Source: Micromonospora matsumotoense (GTDB lineage Bacteria; Actinomycetota; Actinomycetes; Mycobacteriales; Micromonosporaceae). Taken from it: DNA of 64,000 nucleotides. The position numbers were made by a program, and so were the translations under genes. The notes under the pieces are model-generated. The model ran no database searches and was not told the origin of the DNA. It saw only the letters and a list, made by a program, of their open reading frames with translations. Shown here in pieces: positions 34,022 through 42,538 of this stretch. Position 1 is the stretch's first letter; each line of letters begins with the position of its first letter. The stretch spans positions 20,379-84,378 of the forward strand of contig NZ_FMCU01000023.1 of NCBI RefSeq assembly GCF_900091525.1. The letters are read 5' to 3'.

Positions 34022-35059
34022 CTAGGGCCGGCGCGGACCACCCCTCGGCGGCGGGCCGGTGGTGACCCGCACGACCAGCGAGGTGTCCAGCAGCAGCCGG
34101 GTGTCGGCCAGCGGGGTGCCAGGGGTGAGCATCCCGGCCAGCAGGTCCACCGCCGCCGCGCCAGCCTCGGCGGAACGGGCCGAGACGGTGGTCAGCGGTG
34201 GATAGGTCCGGGTGGCCAGCACGTCGTCGCAGCCGACCACGCTCAGCCCGGCCGGCACTCCGACGCCCTGCTCGCTCAGCCCGGCGAGCACCCCTTGGGC
34301 GACCAGGTCGTCGAAGGCGACCACGGCGGTGGCTCCGGTGGCCAACAGTGCCGGCACCGCCAGTCGACCCAGCTCGAAGGTGGCCCGCCCGGCGGGCACC
34401 ATCAGCACCTCGACGCCGAGCCGGTCGCCGGCCCGTTTGACCGCCCGCCGTCGCTGCCGGTTGGACCAGGAGCCGGCCGGCCCGCTCAGGTAGGCGATCC
34501 GGCGGTGTCCCAGCTCGTGCAGGTGCTCGACCGCCTGGCCGACCGCCCGGGTGGTGTCGATGAGCACCCGGGGGATGCCCTCGACGTCCCGGTTGACCAG
34601 CACCAGTGGCCGGCGCTCGGCGTGTGCCCGAATCCGTTCGTCGGTCAGCCTGGACGAGGCGAGCACGAACCCCTCGACCTGGGTGGAAAGCTGCCTGAGC
34701 AGGACTTCCTCCCGGGCCGGGTCCTCGTCGGCGTCGCCGAGGAAGACCGCGAAGCCGGCCCGGTCGGCCCGGCCCTGCACGGCCCTGATCATCGGCGGGA
34801 AGAACGGGTTGGCGATGTCCGGTACGACCAGCGCGAGGTTGCCGAACCGGCCGGTGGACAGCGCCCGGGCCACCCGGTTCGGCACGTAGCCCAGGTGGCG
34901 GGCGGCCTCCTGCACCCGCTCGACGGTCTCCGGCCGGAGCATCTGCGGGCGGCCGAAGGCGCGCGAGACGGTGGCCCGGGAGACTCCGGCGGCGGCAGCC
35001 ACCTCGCCGATGGTGGGTGCGGCGTCGCCCGGTCCCCGCCCGGTTCCGTGCGTTGGCAT
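34022..35059 (-). CDS. LacI-family transcriptional repressor
   Basis: 345 aa. N-terminal helix-turn-helix PTIGEVAAAAGVSRATVSRA, hinge VARALSTGR, and a periplasmic-binding-protein-like sensor domain (LALVVPDIANPFFPPMIRAV, AVVAFDDLVAQGVLAGL, LSVVGCDDV). It is divergent from nagB with operator 3 between them, so it is probably autoregulated. It is the only classical LacI protein among the genes bearing the three matching operators and is the likely regulator of all of them. Confidence 0.9.
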   Translation of the reverse strand: MPTHGTGRGPGDAAPTIGEVAAAAGVSRATVSRAFGRPQMLRPETVERVQEAARHLGYVPNRVARALSTGRFGNLALVVPDIANPFFPPMIRAVQGRADRAGFAVFLGDADEDPAREEVLLRQLSTQVEGFVLASSRLTDERIRAHAERRPLVLVNRDVEGIPRVLIDTTRAVGQAVEHLHELGHRRIAYLSGPAGSWSNRQRRRAVKRAGDRLGVEVLMVPAGRATFELGRLAVPALLATGATAVVAFDDLVAQGVLAGLSEQGVGVPAGLSVVGCDDVLATRTYPPLTTVSARSAEAGAAAVDLLAGMLTPGTPLADTRLLLDTSLVVRVTTGPPPRGGPRRP

Positions 35060-35109
35060 GGCCGCAGCCTACGACCACCACACCGGCCCTGTCGCGAAGG
35101 GCGCGCGAG

Positions 35110-35129
35110 TTGACATGCAACCGGTTGCA
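35110..35129. promoter_or_regulatory. LacI-type operator 3 with overlapping promoter
   Basis: TTGACA (35110-35115) is followed directly by TGCAACCGGTTGCA (35116-35129), a perfect palindrome. The same TTGAC-operator arrangement occurs at operator 1. It faces nagB (rightward) and lies 50 bp upstream of the lacI-type gene. Confidence 0.78.
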
Positions 35130-35219
35130 CGAAATGCTGGGCAACAGCCGGCCCGGCGGTCGGCCGCCAACCCGCCCCGCGCAGCGCGCCCGGCGGGCAG
35201 ACTCCGAGGAATGGTGACC

Positions 35220-36002
35220 GTGACCCCAATCTCCGCCTCGACAACGCCCCGGGTGCGCACCTTCGCCGACCGGGCCACGATGGGCCACGCCGCCGCCACC
35301 GACGTCGCCGCCAACCTGCGCGCCCTGCTCGCCGTCCAGCCCCGGGTCCGGATGGTCTTCGCCGCCGCACCGAGCCAGCAGGAACTGCTCGACGCGCTGG
35401 TCGACGCGCCCGACCTGGACTGGTCCCGGGTCACCGCCTTCCACATGGACGAATACCTCGACCTGCCGGCGGCGGCACCCCAGCGGTTCGCCAGCTGGCT
35501 CGACCACGTGCTCTTCGACCGGGTGCCGCTCGGTTCGGTGCACCGGATCGAGCCCGGCCCGGATGCCCAGCAGACCGCCCGCGAGTACGCCGAGGCGCTG
35601 GCCGCTGCCCCGATCGACCTGGTCTGCCTCGGCATCGGGGTGAACGGGCACCTTGCCTTCAACGACCCGCCGGTGGCCGACCTCGCCGATCCGCTCGACG
35701 TCAAGGTCGTCCAACTCGACGAGGTCTGCCGCCAGCAGCAGGTGGACGACGAGTGCTTCGACACCCTCGCCGAGGTGCCACACCGGGCGATCACCCTTAC
35801 CGTGCCCCGGCTCCTCGCCGCCGGGCGGCTGTTCTGCGTGGTGCCCGGCGCGCGCAAGAGCACGGCGGTCCGGCGGGCGCTGCTCGATCCGATCGACGCC
35901 GCCTGCCCGGCCACCGCGCTGCGTACCCACCCCGACTGCACCCTCTATCTCGACCGGGAGTCCGCCGGGCAGTTACCGCCCGAGGTGGGCCATGCCGGCT
36001 GA
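35220..36002 (+). CDS. nagB: Glucosamine-6-phosphate deaminase-like sugar isomerase
   Basis: About 260 aa. NagB converts glucosamine-6-phosphate to fructose-6-phosphate and ammonia. Signature motifs: TAFHMDEYLDLP, LGIGVNGHLAFNDPP and FCVVPGARKSTAVRRAL. Start choices are ATG 35211, GTG 35214 or GTG 35220; the last is nine bases after GAGGA and fits best. The 3' end overlaps nagA by 11 bp. Expression should be under the LacI-type operator upstream. A TTA codon lies near the 3' end. Related 6-phosphogluconolactonases lack this neighbourhood. Confidence 0.82.
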   Translation: MTPISASTTPRVRTFADRATMGHAAATDVAANLRALLAVQPRVRMVFAAAPSQQELLDALVDAPDLDWSRVTAFHMDEYLDLPAAAPQRFASWLDHVLFDRVPLGSVHRIEPGPDAQQTAREYAEALAAAPIDLVCLGIGVNGHLAFNDPPVADLADPLDVKVVQLDEVCRQQQVDDECFDTLAEVPHRAITLTVPRLLAAGRLFCVVPGARKSTAVRRALLDPIDAACPATALRTHPDCTLYLDRESAGQLPPEVGHAG

Positions 36003-37155
36003 CCGGGTGCTGACCGGCCGCGACCCGGTCAGTGGCACACCCCTGGCGGTCACCGTCGCGGCCGGCCGAATCACCGGGATCGGGCCCGGCCCGGCTCAGG
36101 AGACCCGGTTCCTCTCCCCCGGGCTGGTCGACCTGCAGGTCAACGGCTTCGCCGGGCACGACCTGAACGCCGACGGGCTGACCCCGCAGACCGTCGTCGC
36201 GCTCACCCACACCCTCTTCGCGAGCGGGGTGACCACCTTCGTACCCACCCTGGTGACCGCCGCGCACGACCGGATCACCCGGGCCCTGCAGGCGATCTCG
36301 GCGGCCCGGCGGACGGACCGACTGGTCGAGCACGCCATCCCGTACGCCCATCTGGAGGGGCCGCACATCTCGCCGCAGGACGGTCCACGTGGCGTGCACG
36401 ACGCCACCTGGGTCCGGCCGCCCTCGCTGAGTGAGTTCGCCGACTGGCAGGCGGCCAGCGGTGACCTGGTCGGCATGGTCACCCTCTCCCCGCACTTCCC
36501 CGAAGCGGCGGACTACACCGCCGTGCTCACCGGCCAGGGAGTGCACGTGGCCGTCGGGCACACCCACGCCGAGCCGGCGCAGATCACCGCGGTGGTCGAC
36601 GCAGGCGCCCGGCTCTGCACCCATCTCGGCAACGGCGCGCACGCGGTGCTGGCCCGACACCCCAACTATCTCTGGACCCAACTCGCCGACGAACGGCTCA
36701 CCGCCGGCTTCATCGCCGACGGGCACCACCTTCCCGCCGACACGCTGACCGCGATGTTGCGGGCCAAGGGGCCGGACCGGTCGCTGCTGGTCTCCGACGC
36801 CGTCGCGCTGGCCGGGCTGCCTCCCGGCCGGTACCGGACGCCGATCGGTGACGCCGTCGAACTGCACGCGGACGGCAGGCTGGTGCAGTCCGGCACCCCG
36901 TACCTGGCCGGGGCGGCCCGTGGCCTTGCCGACGGGGTGGCCCAGGCGGTGACCGCGGCCCGGTTGAGCCTGGGCGAGGCGGTCCGGCTGGCCACCGGGC
37001 AACCGGGCCGGTTCGTCGGTGGCCGCGGCACCGTGACCGTGGGCGCACCGGCCGACCTGCTGCGGTTCGACTGGGTGCCGGGGGCGTCGACCTTGGGCAT
37101 CGACACGGTGCTCGTACTCGGGCAGGAAGTCGGACCGCCTCGGGCGACGCGGTGA
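35992..37155 (+). CDS. nagA: N-acetylglucosamine-6-phosphate deacetylase-like amidohydrolase
   Basis: 387-aa metal-dependent amidohydrolase: HLEGPHISP, VAVGHTHAEP, CTHLGNGAHAV, GFIADGHHLP and LLVSDAVALAG supply the Glu, His and Asp ligands of NagA. It removes the acetyl group from an N-acetylamino-sugar 6-phosphate, producing the NagB substrate. ATG 35992 overlaps the nagB 3' end, and the TGA overlaps the araC-like GTG (GTGA), so the three genes form an operon. No GlcNAc kinase or PTS gene is in the window. Confidence 0.88.
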   Translation: MPADRVLTGRDPVSGTPLAVTVAAGRITGIGPGPAQETRFLSPGLVDLQVNGFAGHDLNADGLTPQTVVALTHTLFASGVTTFVPTLVTAAHDRITRALQAISAARRTDRLVEHAIPYAHLEGPHISPQDGPRGVHDATWVRPPSLSEFADWQAASGDLVGMVTLSPHFPEAADYTAVLTGQGVHVAVGHTHAEPAQITAVVDAGARLCTHLGNGAHAVLARHPNYLWTQLADERLTAGFIADGHHLPADTLTAMLRAKGPDRSLLVSDAVALAGLPPGRYRTPIGDAVELHADGRLVQSGTPYLAGAARGLADGVAQAVTAARLSLGEAVRLATGQPGRFVGGRGTVTVGAPADLLRFDWVPGASTLGIDTVLVLGQEVGPPRATR

Positions 37156-38033
37156 CCAGCGGCCCGGACTACCAGCGGCCCGGCGTCTGGGCCGAGCTGG
37201 TCGAGCGCCTCGGCCGGCGGCATCCGCCCTGGCCGAGGGCGGACTGCGGCCGGGTGGAGTGCGAACCTGGTTGGGCCTGGCGGCCGGTGCTCGCCGACCA
37301 CGACGCCTGGCTGGTGGTGCGTGGCAGGGGCTGGGCCAGCGTCGGCGGCGAGCGGGTCGACCTGCATCCGGGCCGCCTGGTCATGCTCCGCCCCGGCGAC
37401 CGCGGGGAGTTCGGGCAGGATCCGCACGACCGGCTCACCGTGCTCTACTGCCACTTCGACTTCCGGGAGGCGGCCAGCGGCGAGCCGGCCGTGGTCGCGG
37501 ACGCCTGGCTGCCGGCGCGGTTCCCGGTGCTGCGCCACGCCGCCCCGGTGGCTGACCTGATGCGGCGGGTGGTCCGACTCAGCCGCGACCCGCACCCGCT
37601 GCGCCGGCTGGACGCCGCAGCTGCGCTGCTCTCCCTGCTCACCGAGGTCTACCGGCAGGACGCCCAGGCGCACGGAGAGCAGACCGACATGATCGACCCA
37701 CGGTTGCAGGAGGTGATCGACCTGGTCCGGGGCAATCCGGGGCGTCGTCCATCGCTGGACGAGGCAGCCCGGCTCACCGGGCTCGCCCCGGCCGGGTTGA
37801 GTCGGCTGTTCAGCCGGCAGCTCGGCGTCAGCTTCCGGCAGTTCGTGATCGACTCCCGGCTGGAGCGCGCCCGGCAACTGCTCACCGAGTCGTCGATGAC
37901 CGTCGGGCAGATCGCGCGGGCGCTGGGCTATCCAGACGTCTTCCTGTTCAGCCGGCAGTTTCGCCGCCGCTACGGCGAGCCGCCCAGCGCCCTTCGTCGG
38001 ACGGCGACCCCACCCGGGCGATCTCCTGGCTGA
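37152..38033 (+). CDS. AraC-family transcriptional regulator
   Basis: 293 aa. N-terminal cupin-like sensor domain (RGWASVGGERVDLHPGRLVM, LTVLYCHFDF) and C-terminal double helix-turn-helix (PSLDEAARLTGLAPAGLSRL, MTVGQIARALGYPDVFLFSR). GTG 37152 overlaps the nagA stop, so it is co-expressed with nagBA. Probably an activator responding to a sugar; target unknown. The 38034-38188 gap after it shows no gene. Confidence 0.88.
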   Translation: MTSGPDYQRPGVWAELVERLGRRHPPWPRADCGRVECEPGWAWRPVLADHDAWLVVRGRGWASVGGERVDLHPGRLVMLRPGDRGEFGQDPHDRLTVLYCHFDFREAASGEPAVVADAWLPARFPVLRHAAPVADLMRRVVRLSRDPHPLRRLDAAAALLSLLTEVYRQDAQAHGEQTDMIDPRLQEVIDLVRGNPGRRPSLDEAARLTGLAPAGLSRLFSRQLGVSFRQFVIDSRLERARQLLTESSMTVGQIARALGYPDVFLFSRQFRRRYGEPPSALRRTATPPGRSPG

Positions 38034-38188
38034 CCGGCTGCGGTACCCCCGGCCGGCACCGCCCGACCAGGCCGCCGACCGCTCGGTGCAACAAGTCGTC
38101 GTCTCGACCCATGGCAGCTCTGACCTGCGCAAACCTACAGTCGGCAGAGGGCTGGGACCGGGGGAACAACGAGCAGGTGGGAGCGATC

Positions 38189-39046
38189 ATGACCGTGACG
38201 AACCGACCCTTGCGGGTCGACACCGACCGGGGCGACTACCCGGCGGACCTGTACCGCTTCGATCACCCCGCCGAAGTGGTGCCGGGTCTGGAGCGGGTGG
38301 GCGACGCCGAGGTGCGGCGCTATCTCGACGAGGGCTATCTGGCGGTGGCGCCGGCGCTGACCGGCGGGCAGGTCGACGAGGCGCTGGCCGGGCTCCAGGC
38401 CCTGCTGCTCGACCCGCGCGACGCGGACGTCGAGTTCGAGGCGTGGGCGGCCGACCGGCTGGACGAGCTGGACGGCGAGGAGCGCTTCAACGCGGTCCGC
38501 AAGTTCATGTGGTTTGTCGGGGCCGACGAGCGGCTGCGCCGGATCTCCCAGGACGAGCGGCTGCTCACCGTGGTACGCCGGCTCGCTGGCACCGACGACG
38601 TGGTGATGATGCAGGACATGGCGTTGCTGAAGCCGCCGGGTGGTGGCCGGGAGAAGCCGTGGCACCAGGACAACGCCTTCTTCAACCTGGAACCGGACAC
38701 CCCGACGGTGGGGGTCTGGATCGCCCTGGACAGGGCCACCCCGGAGAACGGCTGCATGCACGTGATCTCCGAGTCGCACCGGGAGGGGCCGGCCCCGCAC
38801 TTCATGCGCCGGGACTGGCAACTCTGCGACGACGACGTGCAGACCTCGCGTGACGTGGTGGTGCCGCTGCCGCCCGGCGGCGCGCTCTTCTTCAACGGGC
38901 TGATCCACCACGGCACCCCGGCCAACCGGACCAACCTGCGTCGGCGCGCGGTGCAGTTCCACTACGTGCCGCGCTCGGCGGTCAAGGTGACCGAAGACGA
39001 GCACCTGGCGGTCTTCGGCCTGGAAGGGCGCGGCGCGACCTGCTGA
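38189..39046 (+). CDS. Phytanoyl-CoA dioxygenase (PhyH) family protein
   Basis: 285 aa, Fe(II)/2-oxoglutarate-dependent oxygenase fold. WHQDNAFFNL carries the HxD metal ligands; the distal His and the Arg for 2-oxoglutarate fall in GLIHHGTPANRTNLRRRAVQ. It would hydroxylate a small substrate that is not identifiable. ATG 38189 is preceded by GGGAG; an upstream in-frame start at 38111 lacks one. It stands between the nag operon and a strong terminator, perhaps with its own promoter. Confidence 0.82.
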   Translation: MTVTNRPLRVDTDRGDYPADLYRFDHPAEVVPGLERVGDAEVRRYLDEGYLAVAPALTGGQVDEALAGLQALLLDPRDADVEFEAWAADRLDELDGEERFNAVRKFMWFVGADERLRRISQDERLLTVVRRLAGTDDVVMMQDMALLKPPGGGREKPWHQDNAFFNLEPDTPTVGVWIALDRATPENGCMHVISESHREGPAPHFMRRDWQLCDDDVQTSRDVVVPLPPGGALFFNGLIHHGTPANRTNLRRRAVQFHYVPRSAVKVTEDEHLAVFGLEGRGATC

Positions 39047-39147
39047 CCCTCGACGCCAGCCGCTGACCCACCGGGCATCGGCCGGGCCGCCGTCGACGCC
39101 CCCTCCTGCCTGTCGCGGGCCGGGGCGGGGTGGGCCCGGCGGCCACG

Positions 39148-39188
39148 ACGGGACGCACCGACGGGCGATCCGCCCCGGTGCGTCCCGT
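39148..39188. terminator. Strong bidirectional terminator
   Basis: ACGGGACGCACCG (39148-39160) pairs perfectly with CGGTGCGTCCCGT (39176-39188); the loop contains a second small hairpin (GGGCG/CGCCC). It follows the PhyH-type gene and precedes the promoter region of the DeoR-LacI regulator. Confidence 0.75.
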
Positions 39189-39215
39189 GGTGGCGCGTGC
39201 CGTTTCCAACTAATC

Positions 39216-39229
39216 GATCAGTTCTGATC
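39216..39229. promoter_or_regulatory. Inverted repeat upstream of the DeoR-LacI regulator operon
   Basis: GATCAG-TT-CTGATC is a perfect inverted repeat in an AT-rich stretch (39205-39290) unusual for this genome. It is probably the promoter/operator region of the regulator-ABC transporter operon. The site differs from the LacI operators of the neighbouring regulon. Confidence 0.45.
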
Positions 39230-39386
39230 AGCAAGAGACAGGTTCATAACAGACTGATTCTTTGCTTACTTTTCTGCTTGTTCAGGAGCCGTTTGTGTGG
39301 CAGCCTGCCCCTACGACGCGCAGGTGCCGTCGCAAGTGGCCTGACCTGCACGAACGCGGGCCAGCTGGAAGCAGAGAAGAGCGCAC

Positions 39387-40478
39387 GTGGTGCTAGCAGC
39401 AGAGCGCAGGGCGCAGATCCTGGAGGCCGCCGACCGGCACGGCATCGTGCGGATCGCCGACCTCGTGGTCAGCCTCGGCGTATCGGACGTCACCGTCCGG
39501 CGGGACCTGGCGGTGCTGGCCCGCACCGGGGAGTTGCGCAAGGTGCGGGGCGGGGCGACCCTACGCCGGTCACCGGTCCGCGCCAGCGCGGGTCGGGAAC
39601 CGGGCACCCGTCACCGGCCGGACGCCATCCACGTCGGGGTGCTGGTGCCGACCGCCGCCGACTACTTCCGCCGGATCGTCGACGGGATGCAGCGCACCCT
39701 CGACACCGCCGGTGCCCGGCTGACCCTGAGCGTCTCGGACTACCGGCCGGAACGGGAGCAGGCACTGGTCGACGGACTGCTCCAGGCCGGCGCGGACGGG
39801 CTGCTGCTGGTCCCCTCGATCGAAAACGGCCCGACCGACCCGGCCACCGATGCCTGGCTGCGCAACCTTCCGGTGCCGGCCGTGCTGGTGGAACGGGAGC
39901 TGCCGGAGAACCGGCTCGGCCTGATCTCCTCGGTCCGGACCGCCCACGAGCAGGGCACCGCCGCGGCCGTGGACCACCTTCGCACCCTCGGCCACACCCG
40001 GATCGCACTGATCACCCGGGGTGACAGCCAGGCCGCCGAGCTGATCCGCGGCGGCTGGGAGCGGGCGGTCGCCGCCTTCGGGCTGGACACCGACGTGCCG
40101 GTGATCCTCGGCAAGAACGTCGGCAGCTGGCCGCGCTGGAGCGACGACGACATCGACACGGTGGTCCGCCAGCTGCGCGAGGCCAGGGTGACCGGGCTGG
40201 TCTGCCACAACGACGAGAACGCGATGACCATCGTGCAGCGGGCCCGCAGGTACGGCTGGTCGGTGCCGCACCAGCTCTCCGTGGTGGCGTACGAGGACGA
40301 GGTCGCCCGGCTCGGTGACCCCCCGTTGACCGCGGTTTCCCCACCCAAGGAGGAGGTTGGCAAGGTGGCTGCCCGTACGCTGCTGGACCTGGTCGAGGCG
40401 GGCGGGCCGGCGCCGGCCCGGCACACCCGGCTGGAGCCGGAGATCATGGTGCGCGAGTCCACGGCGGGCATCCGGTGA
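39387..40478 (+). CDS. DeoR-type HTH fused to LacI-type sensor domain
   Basis: 363 aa. The N-terminus is a DeoR winged helix (RRAQILEAADRHGIVRIADL, GVSDVTVRRDLAVLARTGEL, VRGGATL). From residue ~80 it is a periplasmic-binding-protein-like domain as in LacI proteins (IHVGVLVPTAADYFRRIVDG, TGLVCHNDENAMTIV, VVAYEDEVARLGDPPLTAV). It likely senses the sugar imported by the ABC system that follows, and is co-transcribed with it: its TGA overlaps the first permease GTG (GTGA). GTG 39387 has only a moderate ribosome-binding site. Confidence 0.85.
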   Translation: MVLAAERRAQILEAADRHGIVRIADLVVSLGVSDVTVRRDLAVLARTGELRKVRGGATLRRSPVRASAGREPGTRHRPDAIHVGVLVPTAADYFRRIVDGMQRTLDTAGARLTLSVSDYRPEREQALVDGLLQAGADGLLLVPSIENGPTDPATDAWLRNLPVPAVLVERELPENRLGLISSVRTAHEQGTAAAVDHLRTLGHTRIALITRGDSQAAELIRGGWERAVAAFGLDTDVPVILGKNVGSWPRWSDDDIDTVVRQLREARVTGLVCHNDENAMTIVQRARRYGWSVPHQLSVVAYEDEVARLGDPPLTAVSPPKEEVGKVAARTLLDLVEAGGPAPARHTRLEPEIMVRESTAGIR

Positions 40479-41482
40479 GTGGCGCACCGGCACCGGACGT
40501 CCCCGCAGAGGGCGAGGTGCTGGCGCGGCGCGTCCGGACCGCGATGGTCGAGGACCCGGCACCGGCACGCGTCCGAGGGGCCAGCCGCCGCCAACGGCTG
40601 CGCCGCGACCTCACCCTGGTGCTGCTGATGCTGCCGGCGCTGGCCTACTTCCTGGTCTTCCACTATGGCGCGCTGGCCGGCAACCTGATCGCCTTCTTGG
40701 ACTACGTGCCGTTCCTGGGCATCACCGGGTCGGTATGGGTCGGCTTCGACAACTTCAGCGAGATGTTCCGCGACCCCGCGATGTGGCAGGCCACCTGGAA
40801 CACCGTACAGATCTCGGCGCTGCAACTGCTCTTCTTCTTCCCCGCGCCGCTCGGGCTCGCGTTGCTGCTGCACAGTCTGACCGGCGGCTTCGTCCGAAAG
40901 TTCGTGCAGAGCGTGGTCTACCTACCGCACTTCATCTCCTGGGTGATCGTGGTCGCGCTCTTCCAGCAGGTGTTGGGGGGCGCCGGTGTGCTCAACGGGA
41001 TGCTCGGCGACCACGGGCTCTCCACCATCGACGTCATCGGCAACCCGGACATGTTCAAACCGCTGGTGGTCGGCCAGGTGATCTGGAAGGACTCCGGCTG
41101 GGGGATGATCATCTTCTTGGCCGCGCTGCACCAGGTCGACGAACAGCTCTACGAGTCGGCCGCCATCGACGGCGCCGGCTGGTGGCGGCGGCTCTGGCAC
41201 GTCACGCTGCCGGCGCTGCGCCCGATCATCGCGCTGCTGCTGATCCTCAAGCTCGGCGACATCCTGAGCACCGGATTCGAGCAGATCTACCTACAACGCG
41301 CCTCGGTCGGTCCGGCCGCCGCCGAGGTGCTCGACACCTTCGTCTACTTCACCGGCGTGGCCAACGGCGACTGGGGCTACGCCGCGGCGGCCGGCCTGTT
41401 CAAGGGCGTCGTCGGCGCCCTGCTGGTCTATTCGGCCAACAAGGTCGCCCACCGACTCGGCGAATCGGGGGTCTACCGCTGA
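40475..41482 (+). CDS. ABC sugar transporter permease (LplB/UgpA type)
   Basis: 335 aa with six hydrophobic segments (LVLLMLPALAYFLVFHYGAL, LLFFFPAPLGLALLLHS, FISWVIVVALFQQVLGG). The coupling motif ESAAIDGAGWWRRLWHVTLP is the EAA loop that contacts the ATPase. It pairs with the next gene to form the carbohydrate importer channel. GTG 40475 overlaps the regulator stop. Confidence 0.9.
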   Translation: MSGAPAPDVPAEGEVLARRVRTAMVEDPAPARVRGASRRQRLRRDLTLVLLMLPALAYFLVFHYGALAGNLIAFLDYVPFLGITGSVWVGFDNFSEMFRDPAMWQATWNTVQISALQLLFFFPAPLGLALLLHSLTGGFVRKFVQSVVYLPHFISWVIVVALFQQVLGGAGVLNGMLGDHGLSTIDVIGNPDMFKPLVVGQVIWKDSGWGMIIFLAALHQVDEQLYESAAIDGAGWWRRLWHVTLPALRPIIALLLILKLGDILSTGFEQIYLQRASVGPAAAEVLDTFVYFTGVANGDWGYAAAAGLFKGVVGALLVYSANKVAHRLGESGVYR

Positions 41483-42501
41483 TGGCACACCGTACGAAGA
41501 ATCCTACCCACCCGGACACACCGGGCGGCACGACCTCCGGCCAGCCGGGCCCACAAGGCACCACGCGGCCGGGACACCCACACCGCCCCACGGTACGACC
41601 ACGGCGACGCCGGCCGAGCGACCGACCGGTCTGGCAGGGCGAGCCCTCGCTCGGCCTGCGTGCGGTCAAGGGCATCGTGCTGACGATCATCGTGGCCATC
41701 GTGCTGGCGCCGTTCCTGGTGGTGATCTCGACCAGCCTCGCCACCCCCGAGGAGGTCATCGCCAAGGGGGGCTGGGTGGTCTGGCCCGATCAGATCAGCT
41801 TCGCCGCCTACCAGCAGGTACTCTCCGGTGACGTGGTCACCCGGGCCACCACGGTCAGTCTCCTGGTCACCGTCGTCGGCACCTTCCTGTCGCTGCTCTG
41901 CACGGTCACCCTGGCCTACGCCCTGGCCCGGCCGGGTGTCTTCGGCGGCAAACCGGTGCTGTTGCTGGTGCTGTTCACCTTCCTCTTCCCGCCCGGCATC
42001 ATTCCCAGCTATCTGGTCGTGCAGAACGTCGGACTGCTCGACAGCTACTTCGCGCTGATCCTGCCGGTGCTGGTCAACGCGTTCAACCTGGTCGTGATGC
42101 GCGGATTCTTCCAGGGCATCCCGGACGAGCTGTACGAGGCAGCCCGGATCGACGGCGCCGGCGACCTCCGCATCCTCGTACGCATCGTGCTGCCGCTGTC
42201 CAAGGCGGTGGTCGCGGTGGTCGGCCTCTTCTACGCCGTCAGCTACTGGAACTCCTTCTTCAACGCCATCCTCTATCTGAACGACTCATCGAAGTGGCCG
42301 ATCCAGGCGGTCCTGCAGCAGTACGTGACGCAGGGCGCCCAGCTGGCCGACCCCAGCGTGGCCGAATCGGCCAGCCGGAACGCACCCCACTCGATCCAGA
42401 TGGCGGTGGTCGTGCTCGCGCTGGTTCCCATCGTCTGCGTCTATCCGTTCATCCAGCGCCACTTCGTCAAGGGCGTGATGACCGGCGCCATCAAGGGCTG
42501 A
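41482..42501 (+). CDS. ABC sugar transporter permease (YtcP/UgpE type)
   Basis: 339 aa. A basic, disordered N-terminus (~50 residues) is followed by six membrane segments and the EAA loop YEAARIDGAGDLRILVRIVL. It ends FVKGVMTGAIKG, typical of LplC-type permeases. The ATG shares a base with the previous stop (TGATG). No ATP-binding subunit is encoded nearby; such systems in actinomycetes often use a shared MsiK-like ATPase. Confidence 0.9.
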   Translation: MAHRTKNPTHPDTPGGTTSGQPGPQGTTRPGHPHRPTVRPRRRRPSDRPVWQGEPSLGLRAVKGIVLTIIVAIVLAPFLVVISTSLATPEEVIAKGGWVVWPDQISFAAYQQVLSGDVVTRATTVSLLVTVVGTFLSLLCTVTLAYALARPGVFGGKPVLLLVLFTFLFPPGIIPSYLVVQNVGLLDSYFALILPVLVNAFNLVVMRGFFQGIPDELYEAARIDGAGDLRILVRIVLPLSKAVVAVVGLFYAVSYWNSFFNAILYLNDSSKWPIQAVLQQYVTQGAQLADPSVAESASRNAPHSIQMAVVVLALVPIVCVYPFIQRHFVKGVMTGAIKG

Positions 42502-42538
42502 CAATCGGACCCCTTCCACAGGAACCGAGGCATGACCA

